From assembly GCF_010730745.1 (NCBI RefSeq), contig NZ_AP022615.1, forward strand, positions 1,054,001 through 1,118,000: DNA of 64,000 bases, read 5' to 3'. The notes below the pieces were generated by a model that saw only the letters and a list, made by a program, of their open reading frames with translations, had not been told where the DNA came from and ran no database searches. Numbering within the stretch: position 1 is the first letter of the stretch; each line of letters starts with the position of its first letter. Below are positions 52,242 to 62,690 of the stretch, piece by piece. The stretch comes from Mycobacterium heidelbergense (lineage in GTDB: Bacteria > Actinomycetota > Actinomycetes > Mycobacteriales > Mycobacteriaceae). The position numbers and the translations under genes are program-made.

Positions 52242-53810
52242 TTACTCGTAGCTTCCCTCGAGATACCACCGCCGTTGGCGGTAGCACAGCAGAAACGCTC
52301 GCTCGCCCTCCAGCAAGACCTGGGCGCGGGCGGTCCGGCCCACCCCCAGGTCGGGATCCCACCACCGCTCGTCGACCGGCCAAGGCCCGGACCACCAACG
52401 CAACGGCTCGTCTCGACCGTGCACGGTCAGCCGCGCGGGGTCGGCGGAGAACGCCCCCCTGCCGGTCACCCGTACCGGGTTTCCTTGGGCGTCAAGCAGT
52501 TCCACCGGATCGTCGAGCAACACGGCCGGTGACGGCTCCGGCAGCTGGCCGGGCCACGGCTGACCCGGGTCGGCCCGCGGTACCGGCTCCTCGCCCAGCG
52601 GGGTCAGCGTGATGCGTTCGGCCGGTCCGCGGCCGCCGGACAGCACCGGCACCCGCACCGCCTCGGGCCCGAGCAGGCCCTGCACCCGCACCAGCGCCCG
52701 ACGGGCCCGCAGCCTGTCCTCCTCGCCCAGGCCGCCCCACAACGGCAGCTGCAGCGCCTCGGCGGACACCACCTCCACCGCCTGCAGCCGCAACAGCGTC
52801 ACCGGCGCGGTCGGGCGGCGCCGAATCGTCCGGTCGCTCAACCACCCGTCCAGCTGCCAGCGCACCCGGTCGGCGGTGGCGTCCTCGGTCAACGGCTCGG
52901 CGCACCGCCACACCCGTTGCAGCTCTTCGCCGTTGGCGGTGACGGCGTGAATGGCCAGCCGGGTGCAGCCCACCCCGGCGGCCATCAGCGCCCGGTGCAG
53001 TGTGCCTGCCAGCGAGCGCCCGGCGAAGGCCGCGGCATCGACCCGGTCGATCGGCGGATCGCAGTCCAGCACGGCCTCGAGCTCCGCCGGCGGTTCGCGT
53101 CCGGACGGTCCCCGCTCGGGTTCGCCGCGGGCGAACCGGTGCGCGGTCACCCCGTCGGCGCCGAACCTGGAGGCCACGTCGGTGCGGGACAGCGCGGCGA
53201 ACCGCCCGATGGTGCGAATCCCCATCCGCCACAACAGGTCCGCCAGGTCCTCCCGCCCCGGGCCGGACAGGCTCGGCTCGGTGGTCAGCTGCCGGATCGA
53301 CAGCGCCGACAGAAACCGCGCGTCGCCTCCCGGCTCCACGACCCGGCCCGCGCGCGCGGCGAAGACCGCGGTGGGCAATTGGTCGGCGATCCCGACCTGA
53401 CACTCGACGCCTGCCGCCGCCACCGCGTCGATCAGCCGCTCGGCCGCCTGCTGTTCGGAGCCGAAATAGCGGGCCGCCCCGCGTACCGGCAGCACCAGGA
53501 GCCCGGGTCGCAGCACCTCGGCGCGTGGCACCAGATCGTCCACCGCCGCGATCACCGCTTCGAAGAAGCGGGCGTCGCGGTCGGCGTCGGCGGCCGCGAC
53601 GTGCAGTTGCGGGCACCGGGCCGCCGCCTCCCGGCGGCGCAGCCCTCGCCGCACCCCCGCCGCACGGGCGGCCGGCGAGCAGGCGATCACCCGATTGGCC
53701 AGGGTGACCGCGACCGGGGCCGTCGCGGGGAGGCCCGCTGCCGCCACCACCGCGACCGCGGGCCAGTCCATGCACCAGATCGCCAGCACCCGGGAGGCCA
53801 CGAGGATCAC
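52242..53810 (-). CDS. imuB: ImuB, inactive Y-family polymerase homolog of the mutasome
   Basis: A 522-residue Y-family homolog that acts as hub between DnaE2, ImuA' and the beta clamp. It starts RVLAIWCMDWPAVA: the catalytic DxD of active Y polymerases is missing (MDWPAVA), as known for ImuB. Palm/fingers at about 1-240, a little-finger-like part to 340, then the clamp-binding QLPLWG (about 375-380) and a C-terminal protein-interaction region. The GTG at 53810 overlaps the imuA' stop (GTGA); upstream in-frame codons would lie within imuA'. Confidence 0.92.
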   Translation of the reverse strand: MILVASRVLAIWCMDWPAVAVVAAAGLPATAPVAVTLANRVIACSPAARAAGVRRGLRRREAAARCPQLHVAAADADRDARFFEAVIAAVDDLVPRAEVLRPGLLVLPVRGAARYFGSEQQAAERLIDAVAAAGVECQVGIADQLPTAVFAARAGRVVEPGGDARFLSALSIRQLTTEPSLSGPGREDLADLLWRMGIRTIGRFAALSRTDVASRFGADGVTAHRFARGEPERGPSGREPPAELEAVLDCDPPIDRVDAAAFAGRSLAGTLHRALMAAGVGCTRLAIHAVTANGEELQRVWRCAEPLTEDATADRVRWQLDGWLSDRTIRRRPTAPVTLLRLQAVEVVSAEALQLPLWGGLGEEDRLRARRALVRVQGLLGPEAVRVPVLSGGRGPAERITLTPLGEEPVPRADPGQPWPGQLPEPSPAVLLDDPVELLDAQGNPVRVTGRGAFSADPARLTVHGRDEPLRWWSGPWPVDERWWDPDLGVGRTARAQVLLEGERAFLLCYRQRRWYLEGSYE

Positions 53811-54454
53811 CCGGCTCGCGCCCGGCCGATCACCCGTTTGCCCGCGCATACTCCGCTGATCTGCAGCCGTATCTCGCTGATCCGCCCAAATCCAGGGCGG
53901 TTGCACGCCGTGATCTCGTACCCGCAGACCCGGGCCGCAAGCCGTGTCGGCGCCCCTTGCCAGTCGCCGTCGGTGACCAGCAGGGTGCACCCTCTAGTGC
54001 GGGCCCGCGCCACCACCGCCCGCGCCCGGGTCTGCGACACCCGGCGCCCGCCCAGGCCGAGGACCACCAGATCCATGCCGTCGATGAGCACCGCGGCCAC
54101 CTCCACCGGATCGGTTCCGGGATCCGGTATCACCGCGAGCCGGCTCAGATCCGCCCCCCTCTCCACGGCGGCCAGCAGTCCGATATCCGACTGGCCGACG
54201 ATGGCAACGTTGCCCCCGGCCGCCGTCGCCGCGGCCACCATGCTCAGCAGCAGCGACCGGGCCCCCGACAGCACCGCCACCGTTCCCCGCGGCACCAGCG
54301 CCTGCTCGGTCAGCTCCAGCGGCAGGTCATCGGCGGGGGCGACGACGGCGTGCCCGGACATCTTCCCGGACATCTCAGCCATCCGCCGGTGCAGCGATTC
54401 CAGCTGCTCAGCGCGGTTTTCCTGCCGCAGGCCGGAGGCGAAAGCCGTAGTCAT
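53807..54454 (-). CDS. imuA': ImuA', RecA/SulA-like mutasome component
   Basis: A 215-residue member of the actinobacterial ImuA' group (Rv3395c-like): N-terminal helix rich in charged residues (RQENRAEQLESLHRRMAEM) and a reduced RecA-like fold (GTVAVLSGARSLLLSMVAAATAAGGNVAIVG) without a classical Walker A Lys. The ATG at 54454 is preceded by GGGAGG at 8 nt and downstream of the LexA box. It is co-transcribed with imuB and needed with dnaE2 for damage-induced mutagenesis. Confidence 0.9.
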   Translation of the reverse strand: MTTAFASGLRQENRAEQLESLHRRMAEMSGKMSGHAVVAPADDLPLELTEQALVPRGTVAVLSGARSLLLSMVAAATAAGGNVAIVGQSDIGLLAAVERGADLSRLAVIPDPGTDPVEVAAVLIDGMDLVVLGLGGRRVSQTRARAVVARARTRGCTLLVTDGDWQGAPTRLAARVCGYEITACNRPGFGRISEIRLQISGVCAGKRVIGRARAG

Positions 54455-54477
54455 GGCCAGCCTCCCGCGCACTCTTT

Positions 54478-54493
54478 TCGAAATTATGTTCGA
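54478..54493 (-). promoter_or_regulatory. LexA box before imuA'-imuB
   Basis: TCGAAATTATGTTCGA fits TCGAAC-N4-GTTCGA with one mismatch, 24 nt before the imuA' start. The minus-strand TAATTT inside it may be the -10, so LexA would cover the promoter. Confidence 0.85.
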
Positions 54494-54556
54494 TACATTG
54501 GGGAGTAAACACCCGCCCTCTGACAACCGTCAAGCTGCGGCCTTATGCCACCCAAC

Positions 54557-54619
54557 CCGCGAGACTGTAACTGGCAACGCATCGCCCGAGTAAGGGCGTC
54601 GGTGGTTGCAGTCTCGCGG
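54557..54619. repeat. intergenic inverted repeat, family B copy 2
   Basis: CCGCGAGACTGTAAC (54557-54571) pairs with GTTGCAGTCTCGCGG (54605-54619), one G-U in RNA, and encloses a second stem CGCCC-GAGTAA-GGGCG. Same layout as 3957-4019. It lies between guaA and imuA', 27 nt beyond the guaA stop. Confidence 0.7.
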
Positions 54620-54645
54620 CAATGGGCAATAGGAAATAGCCAGGG

Positions 54646-56199
<1,554 letters not shown>

Positions 56200-56334
56200 G
56201 CCCACCGAGTCTAGTGGCCGCCGGCGTGCCACAAATCCGTCCGGCGCCGCAAGGCCCGCGGACCGCTGGCGGCGCACGGGCAAGCATGGTGGAGTGGTAC
56301 CGGCCAACCCCGATACCCGAGAGTGAGGTACACC

Positions 56335-57072
56335 GTGCTGGGTCTGCCAGAGAAGGTGCATGCCTGCCTGTTCGACCTCGACGGTGTGCTCACCGATACC
56401 GCGAGCGTGCACACCAAGGCCTGGAAGGCCATGTTCGACGCCTACCTCTCCGAACGGGCCGAGCGAACCGGAGAAAAGTTCGTCCCCTTCGATGCGGCCG
56501 CCGACTACCGGCAATACGTGGACGGCAAGAAACGCGAGGACGGGGTCCGGTCGTTTCTGAACAGCCGGGGAATCGAGCTTCCCGACGGCACTCCGGACGA
56601 CCCCGACGACGCCGAGACGATCTACGGCCTGGGCAACCGCAAGAACGAGATGTTCCAGAAGGTCCTGCACGACGACGGCGTCGAGGTCTTCGACGGGTCG
56701 CGGCGCTATCTGGAGGCGGCCTCGGCCGCGGGCCTCGGCATCGCCGTGGTGTCCTCCAGCGCCAACACCCGCGACGTCCTCGAAATCACCGGTCTCGACC
56801 GGTTCGTCCAGCAACGGGTGGACGGCATCACGCTGCGCGACGAGCACATCGCCGGCAAGCCGGCCCCCGACTCCTACCTGCGCGGGGCGCAGTTGCTGGG
56901 CGTCGGCCCCGACGCCGCGGCCGTCTTCGAGGACGCGCTGTCGGGCGTGCAGGCGGGCCGCGCCGGCGACTTCGGCTACGTGGTGGGCGTCGACCGGGTG
57001 GGCCAGGCCGAAGATCTGCGCCGCAGCGGCGCCGACGTGGTGGTCACCGACCTCGCCGACCTGCTGTCATGA
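56335..57072 (+). CDS. HAD hydrolase, beta-phosphoglucomutase family (Rv3400-like)
   Basis: A 245-residue HAD protein: motif I FDLDGVLTDTA, cap domain, motif II VVSSSAN, motif III Lys in HIAGKPAPDSY, motif IV VFEDALSGVQAG. It probably converts beta-glucose-1-phosphate to glucose-6-phosphate and pairs with the next gene. The GTG at 56335 follows GTGAGG at 6 nt; GTG 56323 is also in frame. A possible N-terminal extension (MVEWYRPTPIPESEV from ATG 56286) is in a different frame. Overlaps the GH65 gene by ATGA. Confidence 0.87.
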   Translation: MLGLPEKVHACLFDLDGVLTDTASVHTKAWKAMFDAYLSERAERTGEKFVPFDAAADYRQYVDGKKREDGVRSFLNSRGIELPDGTPDDPDDAETIYGLGNRKNEMFQKVLHDDGVEVFDGSRRYLEAASAAGLGIAVVSSSANTRDVLEITGLDRFVQQRVDGITLRDEHIAGKPAPDSYLRGAQLLGVGPDAAAVFEDALSGVQAGRAGDFGYVVGVDRVGQAEDLRRSGADVVVTDLADLLS

Positions 57073-59435
57073 TCACTGAGGAAGCCTTCCCCGTCGAACC
57101 GTGGCAGGTCCGCGAGACCCGGCTCGACCTGAACCTGCTGGCCCAGTCGGAATCCCTGTTCGCCCTGTCCAACGGGCACATCGGGCTGCGCGGCAACCTC
57201 GACGAGGGCGAGCCCTACGGCCTGCCGGGCACCTACCTGAACTCCTTCTACGAAATCCGGCCGCTGCCGTACGCCGAGGCCGGCTACGGCTACCCGGAGG
57301 CCGGCCAGACGATCGTCGACGTCACCAACGGCAAGATCATCCGGCTGCTGGTCGAGGACGAGCCGTTCGACGTGCGCTACGGCGAATTGATCTCCCACGA
57401 ACGGACCCTCGACCTGCGCGCCGGGACGCTGACCCGCCGCGCGCACTGGCGCTCGCCCGCCGGCAAGCACGTCGGGGTCGTCTCCACCCGGCTGGTGTCA
57501 CTGGCCCACCGCGGCGTCGCCGCCATCGAGTACGTCGTCGAGGCCGTCGACGACTTCGTCCGCGTGACCGTGCAGTCCGAACTGGTCACCAACGAGGACC
57601 AACCGGAGACCTCGGGCGACCCGCGGGTGTCGGCCATCCTGGAGAACCCGCTGGAGGCCGTCGACCACGAAAGCACCGACACCGGAGCGCTTCTCATGCA
57701 CCGGACGCGGAGCAGCGCCCTGATGATGTCGGCCGCGATGGATCACGAGATCGACGTTCCCGGGCGCGTCGAGTACAGCACCGACGCGCGCCCCGACCTG
57801 GCCCGGACCACGGTGATCTGCGGGCTGCGCGCGGGGCAGAAGCTGCGCATCGTCAAATACCTGGCGTACGGCTGGTCGAGCATGCGCTCCCGCCCGGCGC
57901 TGCGCGACCAGGCCGCGGCCGCCATCCACGGCGCCCGCTACAGCGGGTGGCAGGGTCTGCTGGACTCCCAGCGGGCCTACCTCGACGACTTCTGGGAAAA
58001 CGCCGACGTCGAGGTCGAGGGCGACCCCGAGTCCCAGCAAGCGGTCCGCTTCGGGATGTTTCACCTGCTGCAGGCCAGCGCGCGCGCCGAACGCCGCGCG
58101 ATCCCCAGCAAGGGGCTCACCGGAACCGGGTACGACGGCCACGCCTTCTGGGACACCGAGGGTTACGTGCTGCCGGTGCTCACCTACACCGCGCCGCATG
58201 CGGTCGCCGACGCGCTGCGGTGGCGGGCGTCGACGCTGCGACTCGCCAAGGAGCGGGCGGCCGAACTCGGCCTCGAAGGGGCCGCCTTTCCCTGGCGAAC
58301 CATCCGCGGCCAGGAGTGCTCGGCCTACTGGCCGGCCGGCACCGCGGCCTTCCACATCAACGCCGACATCGCGATGGCCTTCGAGCGGTACCGCACCGTC
58401 ACCGGCGACACGTCCCTGGAGAAGGAGTGCGGCCTCAAGGTCCTGATCGAGACCGCCCGGCTGTGGATATCGCTCGGGCACCACGACCGGCACGGCGTCT
58501 GGCACCTCGACGGCGTCACCGGGCCCGACGAGTACACGGCGGTCGTCCGCGACAACGTCTTCACGAACCTGATGGCGGCCCACAACCTGGTCACCGCCGC
58601 CGACGCCTGCAACCGCCACCCCGAGGAGGCGGAGGCGATGGGCGTCACCACCGAAGAAGCGGCCGCCTGGCGCGACGCCGCCGACGCCGCCAACGTTCCC
58701 TACGACGCCGAGCTGGGCGTGCATCAGCAGTGCGAGGGGTTCACCACCTTTGCGGAGTGGGACTTCGAAGCCAACACCACCTATCCCCTGCTGTTGCATG
58801 AGGCGTACGTGCGGCTCTACCCCGCGCAGGTGATCAAGCAGGCCGACCTGGTGCTGGCGATGCAGTGGCAGAGCCACGCGTTCACCGACGAACAGAAGGC
58901 GCGCAACGTCGACTACTACGAGCGGCGCATGGTGCGCGACTCGTCGCTGTCGGCCTGCACCCAGGCGGTGATGTGCGCGGAGGTCGGGCACCTGGAGCTG
59001 GCCCACGACTACGCCTACGAGGCCGCGCTGATCGACCTGCGCGACCTGCACCACAACACCCGCGACGGGCTGCACATGGCCTCGCTCGCCGGCGCCTGGA
59101 CCGCGTTGGTCGTGGGCTTCGGCGGCCTGCGCGACGACGAGGGCATCCTGTCCCTGGATCCCCTCCTGCCGGACGGCATTTCGCGACTGCGGTTCCGGCT
59201 GCGGTGGCGGGATTTCCGGCTGACCGTCGACGTCAACCACTCCGACGTCACCTACGCGGTGCACGACGGGCCGGATCATGAACTGGTCATCCGGCACGGC
59301 GGAGAGGAGATCACGCTGGGCACCGACGCGCCGACGACCATCGCGGTGCGCGCCCGCAAGCCGCTGCTGCCGCCGCCGCAGCAGCCGCCGGGCCGCGAGC
59401 CGATGCACCGGCGAGCGGTGTCGCGGGCTCAGTGA
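57069..59435 (+). CDS. glycoside hydrolase family 65 protein (disaccharide phosphorylase-like, Rv3401-like)
   Basis: A 788-residue GH65 enzyme: N-terminal beta-sandwich (1-270), helical linker, (alpha/alpha)6 catalytic barrel with AFWDTEGYVLP, RGQECSAYWPAGTAAFHINADIA and general-acid Glu in GVTGPDEYTAV, the His/Lys phosphate segment IKQADLVLAMQW, and a C-terminal beta-sheet. GH65 includes trehalose, maltose and kojibiose phosphorylases releasing beta-glucose-1-P, which suits the overlapping beta-PGM gene. The donor sugar is unproven; hydrolase activity is possible. Confidence 0.9.
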   Translation: MITEEAFPVEPWQVRETRLDLNLLAQSESLFALSNGHIGLRGNLDEGEPYGLPGTYLNSFYEIRPLPYAEAGYGYPEAGQTIVDVTNGKIIRLLVEDEPFDVRYGELISHERTLDLRAGTLTRRAHWRSPAGKHVGVVSTRLVSLAHRGVAAIEYVVEAVDDFVRVTVQSELVTNEDQPETSGDPRVSAILENPLEAVDHESTDTGALLMHRTRSSALMMSAAMDHEIDVPGRVEYSTDARPDLARTTVICGLRAGQKLRIVKYLAYGWSSMRSRPALRDQAAAAIHGARYSGWQGLLDSQRAYLDDFWENADVEVEGDPESQQAVRFGMFHLLQASARAERRAIPSKGLTGTGYDGHAFWDTEGYVLPVLTYTAPHAVADALRWRASTLRLAKERAAELGLEGAAFPWRTIRGQECSAYWPAGTAAFHINADIAMAFERYRTVTGDTSLEKECGLKVLIETARLWISLGHHDRHGVWHLDGVTGPDEYTAVVRDNVFTNLMAAHNLVTAADACNRHPEEAEAMGVTTEEAAAWRDAADAANVPYDAELGVHQQCEGFTTFAEWDFEANTTYPLLLHEAYVRLYPAQVIKQADLVLAMQWQSHAFTDEQKARNVDYYERRMVRDSSLSACTQAVMCAEVGHLELAHDYAYEAALIDLRDLHHNTRDGLHMASLAGAWTALVVGFGGLRDDEGILSLDPLLPDGISRLRFRLRWRDFRLTVDVNHSDVTYAVHDGPDHELVIRHGGEEITLGTDAPTTIAVRARKPLLPPPQQPPGREPMHRRAVSRAQ

Positions 59436-59995
59436 GGCTCGGCGATCCGGGCCATTTCGTCGGCGACCACCTGCCGCAGTTCGGCGTCCGTCAGCTCTTC
59501 GATCCCGGTCGCTGAGCGCAGGATCGGCTCGAACAGCCGCCAACCAAATTGCAGCGCAAGGGCATTGGCGACCGCCAGCCGCGCGCTGGTGTCGTTGTCG
59601 TGGAGCGGCCGCACCCAGTCGAGCAGGATTGCGATGTTGGGAAAGCGCTTCTGCAGCTGCCCGGCCGGATACCCGTCGAGCACGGTGCGCGCCATGACGC
59701 GCATCTGCCGGTCGAGCGCCCGCTCGATGACATCGGGGGGCGCTTCGGAGCGCAGCAGGTCGGTCAGGTCGGCGCCCAGGTGATCGAGCACGGCGCCGAC
59801 GAGACGTTCCTTGGTGCCGAAGTGGCGAAACACCAGCCCGTGGTTGACGTTGGATCGCGCGGCGATGTCGCGGATCGACGTCGCGGCCGGACCGCGCTCG
59901 GCGAATAGGTCGGTGGCGGCCGCCAGGATCGCGGCGACCACCTCGTCGCGCCCGGAGGGCATTTTCCCGCGGCTGCTTGCAGAACGTGTAGTCAC
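59429..59995 (-). CDS. TetR-family repressor (Rv3405c-like)
   Basis: A 188-residue TetR regulator: HTH at about 25-70 (ILAAATDLFAERGPAATSIRD; NVNHGLVFRHFGTKERLVGAV), then a helical ligand domain. The GTG at 59995 is supported by TAGTGT on the minus strand ending 6 nt before it; an internal ATG at 59962 is less likely. Its start codon lies inside an 18-bp operator palindrome. In M. tuberculosis the ortholog represses the divergent dioxygenase gene. Confidence 0.9.
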   Translation of the reverse strand: MTTRSASSRGKMPSGRDEVVAAILAAATDLFAERGPAATSIRDIAARSNVNHGLVFRHFGTKERLVGAVLDHLGADLTDLLRSEAPPDVIERALDRQMRVMARTVLDGYPAGQLQKRFPNIAILLDWVRPLHDNDTSARLAVANALALQFGWRLFEPILRSATGIEELTDAELRQVVADEMARIAEPH

Positions 59996-60030
59996 GTGAC
60001 TACACTACCGAATGTAGTCAGTTGACTACA
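59987..60030. promoter_or_regulatory. twin TetR operators
   Basis: TGTAGTCACGTGACTACA (59987-60004) is a perfect 18-bp palindrome; TGTAGTCAGTTGACTACA (60013-60030) has the same arms with a GT centre. They are 26 nt apart centre to centre between the divergent repressor and dioxygenase genes. The first covers the repressor's start codon and -10. Confidence 0.85.
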
Positions 60031-60055
60031 CCTGATTTGGTACAAAGGAGAAACC

Positions 60056-60952
60056 ATGATCGGCCAGACAACCGTCACCAAGCTGGGCAGCCGCATCGGC
60101 GCCCGGATCGACGGCGTGCGCCTGGGAGGCGAGCTCGACCCCGCCTCCGTCGAGCAGATCCACCAGGCGCTGTTGACCCACAAGGTGATCTTCTTCCGTC
60201 ACCAGCACCACCTCGACGACGAGCAGCAGCTCGCCTTCGCCGGCCTGCTGGGCACGCCCATCGGCCACCCGGCCGCCGGGGCGCTCGCCGCCAAGAACGC
60301 GCCGATCATCACGCCGATCGACTCCGACTACGGCAAGGCGACACGCTGGCACACCGACGTCACGTTCGCCGCGAACTACCCGGCGGCCTCGATCCTGCGC
60401 GCGGTCACCCTGCCCAGCTATGGCGGGTCGACGCTGTGGGCCTCGACCGCGGCGGCCTACCAGCACCTGCCCGAACCGCTCCAGTGGCTCGTCGACAACC
60501 TGTGGGCGCTGCACACGAACCGCTACGACTACGTCGACCCCGAGCTGTCACTGACTGACGCGCAGCGGGCGTTCCGGCAGGCGTTCGAGAAGCCGGACTT
60601 CCGCACCGAGCATCCCGTGGTGCGGGTGCACCCGGAGACCGGTGAGCGGACACTGCTGCTGGGGGATTTCGTGCGCAGCTTCGTCGGGCTGGACGGCTAC
60701 GAGTCGACCATGCTGCTCGAATTGCTGCAGCGTCGAATCACCATGCCCGAGAACACCGTTCGCTGGAACTGGGCGCCGGGCGACGTCGCCATCTGGGACA
60801 ACCGGGCGACCCAGCACCGGGCGATCGACGACTACGACGGCCAGCGCCGGCTCATGCATCGGGTCACGTTGATGGGCGACGTGCCCGTCAACGTGCACGG
60901 GCAACGCAGCCGGGTGGTCAGCGGCGCCCCGCTCGAAGCGATCGCCAGCTGA
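60056..60952 (+). CDS. Fe(II)/2-oxoglutarate-dependent alkylsulfate dioxygenase (TauD family, Rv3406-like)
   Basis: A 298-residue TauD/TfdA dioxygenase that should cleave alkyl sulfates to aldehyde and sulfate for sulfur supply. Iron ligands: HxD in TRWHTDVTF (about His96/Asp98) and His in RATQHRAIDDY; 2-oxoglutarate Arg in GQRRLMHRVTL. AAAGGAG lies 5 nt before the ATG. The M. tuberculosis ortholog also inactivates carboxyquinoxaline DprE1 inhibitors, with resistance arising from repressor loss. Controlled by the twin operators. Confidence 0.92.
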   Translation: MIGQTTVTKLGSRIGARIDGVRLGGELDPASVEQIHQALLTHKVIFFRHQHHLDDEQQLAFAGLLGTPIGHPAAGALAAKNAPIITPIDSDYGKATRWHTDVTFAANYPAASILRAVTLPSYGGSTLWASTAAAYQHLPEPLQWLVDNLWALHTNRYDYVDPELSLTDAQRAFRQAFEKPDFRTEHPVVRVHPETGERTLLLGDFVRSFVGLDGYESTMLLELLQRRITMPENTVRWNWAPGDVAIWDNRATQHRAIDDYDGQRRLMHRVTLMGDVPVNVHGQRSRVVSGAPLEAIAS

Positions 60953-60956
60953 GGGG

Positions 60957-62690
60957 TCAGCTGGCCGAGGTGATCGGCCAGCTGAGCGCGCCCGGCGCGT
61001 GGGCGGGCACCACCGGATGCTCGGGCGGGATGGGGGCCAGCCGGCGGTAGGTGTCGCCCTGCAGCGGCCGCTGGTCCTTCTCCCCCTTGTTCGGCCACAG
61101 CGACGCGGCCCGCTCGGCCTGCGCGGTGATGGACAGCGACGGGTTGACGCCCAGGTTCGCCGAGATGGCCGCGCCGTCCACCACGAACAGCGTCGGATAG
61201 CCGTGGACCCGGTGATACGGGTCGATGACGCCGCTGTCGGGGCTATCGCCGATCACCGCGCCGCCGAGGAAGTGGGCCGTCAGCGGGATGTTGAACAGCT
61301 CGCCCCAGGTGCCGCCGGCCACGCCGTCGATCTTGGCGGCGATGCGGCGGGTGACCTCGTTGCCGATCGGGATCCACGACGGGTTCGGCTCGCCGTGTCC
61401 CTGCTTGCTCGAATACCAGCGGATGCCGAGCTTGCCGCGCTTGGTGAACGTGGTGATCGAGTTGTCCAGGTGCTGCATCACCAACGCGATCAGGGTCCGC
61501 TCGCTCCACTGGTGGACGTTGATCATCCGGATGATGCCGCGCGGGTCCTCGCGGGCCTGGTCCCGCAACTGCCTCCACCGCGGCACGTCGGTGCCCTTGG
61601 GGCCCTTCGGGTCTGGCCCGTCGGTCATCAGGGTCTGCAGCAGCCCCATGGCGTTGGAACCCTTGCCGTAACGTACGGGCTCGATGTGGGTGTCCGACGT
61701 CGGATGGATCGACGACGTGATCGCCACCCCGTGGGTCAGGTCGAGATCCGGCCGGACCTCCAGCGTCGCGGCGCCGACGATCGACTCGGAGTTGGTGCGG
61801 GTTAGCACGCCCAGGCGCTTCGACAGGCGGGGCAGCCGGCCCTGGTCGCGCATCTTGAACAGCAGATGCTGCGTGCCCCAGGTGCCCGCGGCCAGGATCA
61901 GGTGCGCGGCGGTGTAGGTGCGCCTGTCCCGACGCACCCAGCTTCCGGTGCGGACCGTGTCGACCTCCCACAGCCCGTCGGCGCGCTGCCCGAAGCCCTT
62001 CACCGTCGTCATCGGAATCACTTGTGCCCCGGCAGATTCCGCGAGGCCGAGGTAGTTCTTCACCAGGGTGTTCTTGGCGCCGTAGCGGCATCCCGTCATG
62101 CAGCAGCCGCATTCCAGACAGCCGGTGCGGTCGGGGCCCGCGCCGCCGAAGTACGGATCCGGGACGGTCTTGCCCGGCGCCTTGGTGCCGTCGGGGCCGA
62201 AGAACACGCCGACCGGGGTGGGCACGAAGGTGTCGCCGAAGCCCATCTCGTCGGCGACCTCTTTGACGATGCGGTCGGCGTCGGTGAACGTCGGGTTCTT
62301 TACCACGCCCAGCATCCGTTGCGCCTGTTCGTAGTGCGGCATCAGCTCGTCGCGCCAGTCGGTGATGTGGGCCCACTGCCGGTCCGTGAAGAACGGCTCC
62401 GGCGGCACGTACAACGTGTTGGCATAGTTCAGCGAACCGCCGCCCACCCCGGCCCCGGCCAGGATCATCACGTTGCGCAGCGGGTGGATCCGCTGGATGC
62501 CGTAGCAACCGAGCTTGGGCGCCCAGAGGAACTTGCGCAGGTCCCAGGACGTCTCGGCGAACTCCTGGTCGGAGAAGCGGCGGCCCGCCTCCAACACGCC
62601 CACCCGATAGCCCTTTTCCGTCAGTCGCAGCGCACTGACACTGCCCCCGAATCCCGAACCGATGATCAGGACGTCGTAATCCGGCCTCAT
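60957..62690 (-). CDS. choD: cholesterol oxidase-like GMC oxidoreductase ChoD
   Basis: A 577-residue FAD enzyme of the GMC family: dinucleotide motif DVLIIGSGFGGSVSALRL at the N terminus, GAGVGGGSLNYANTLYVPP, and the C-terminal VVDGAAISANLGVNPSLSITAQAERAA. A Cys-rich segment (GCLECGCCMTGCRYG, about 210-224) is typical of the mycobacterial type. Named cholesterol oxidase in M. tuberculosis, though its true role is debated. ATG at 62690; upstream frame has no family similarity. Confidence 0.92.
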   Translation of the reverse strand: MRPDYDVLIIGSGFGGSVSALRLTEKGYRVGVLEAGRRFSDQEFAETSWDLRKFLWAPKLGCYGIQRIHPLRNVMILAGAGVGGGSLNYANTLYVPPEPFFTDRQWAHITDWRDELMPHYEQAQRMLGVVKNPTFTDADRIVKEVADEMGFGDTFVPTPVGVFFGPDGTKAPGKTVPDPYFGGAGPDRTGCLECGCCMTGCRYGAKNTLVKNYLGLAESAGAQVIPMTTVKGFGQRADGLWEVDTVRTGSWVRRDRRTYTAAHLILAAGTWGTQHLLFKMRDQGRLPRLSKRLGVLTRTNSESIVGAATLEVRPDLDLTHGVAITSSIHPTSDTHIEPVRYGKGSNAMGLLQTLMTDGPDPKGPKGTDVPRWRQLRDQAREDPRGIIRMINVHQWSERTLIALVMQHLDNSITTFTKRGKLGIRWYSSKQGHGEPNPSWIPIGNEVTRRIAAKIDGVAGGTWGELFNIPLTAHFLGGAVIGDSPDSGVIDPYHRVHGYPTLFVVDGAAISANLGVNPSLSITAQAERAASLWPNKGEKDQRPLQGDTYRRLAPIPPEHPVVPAHAPGALSWPITSAS

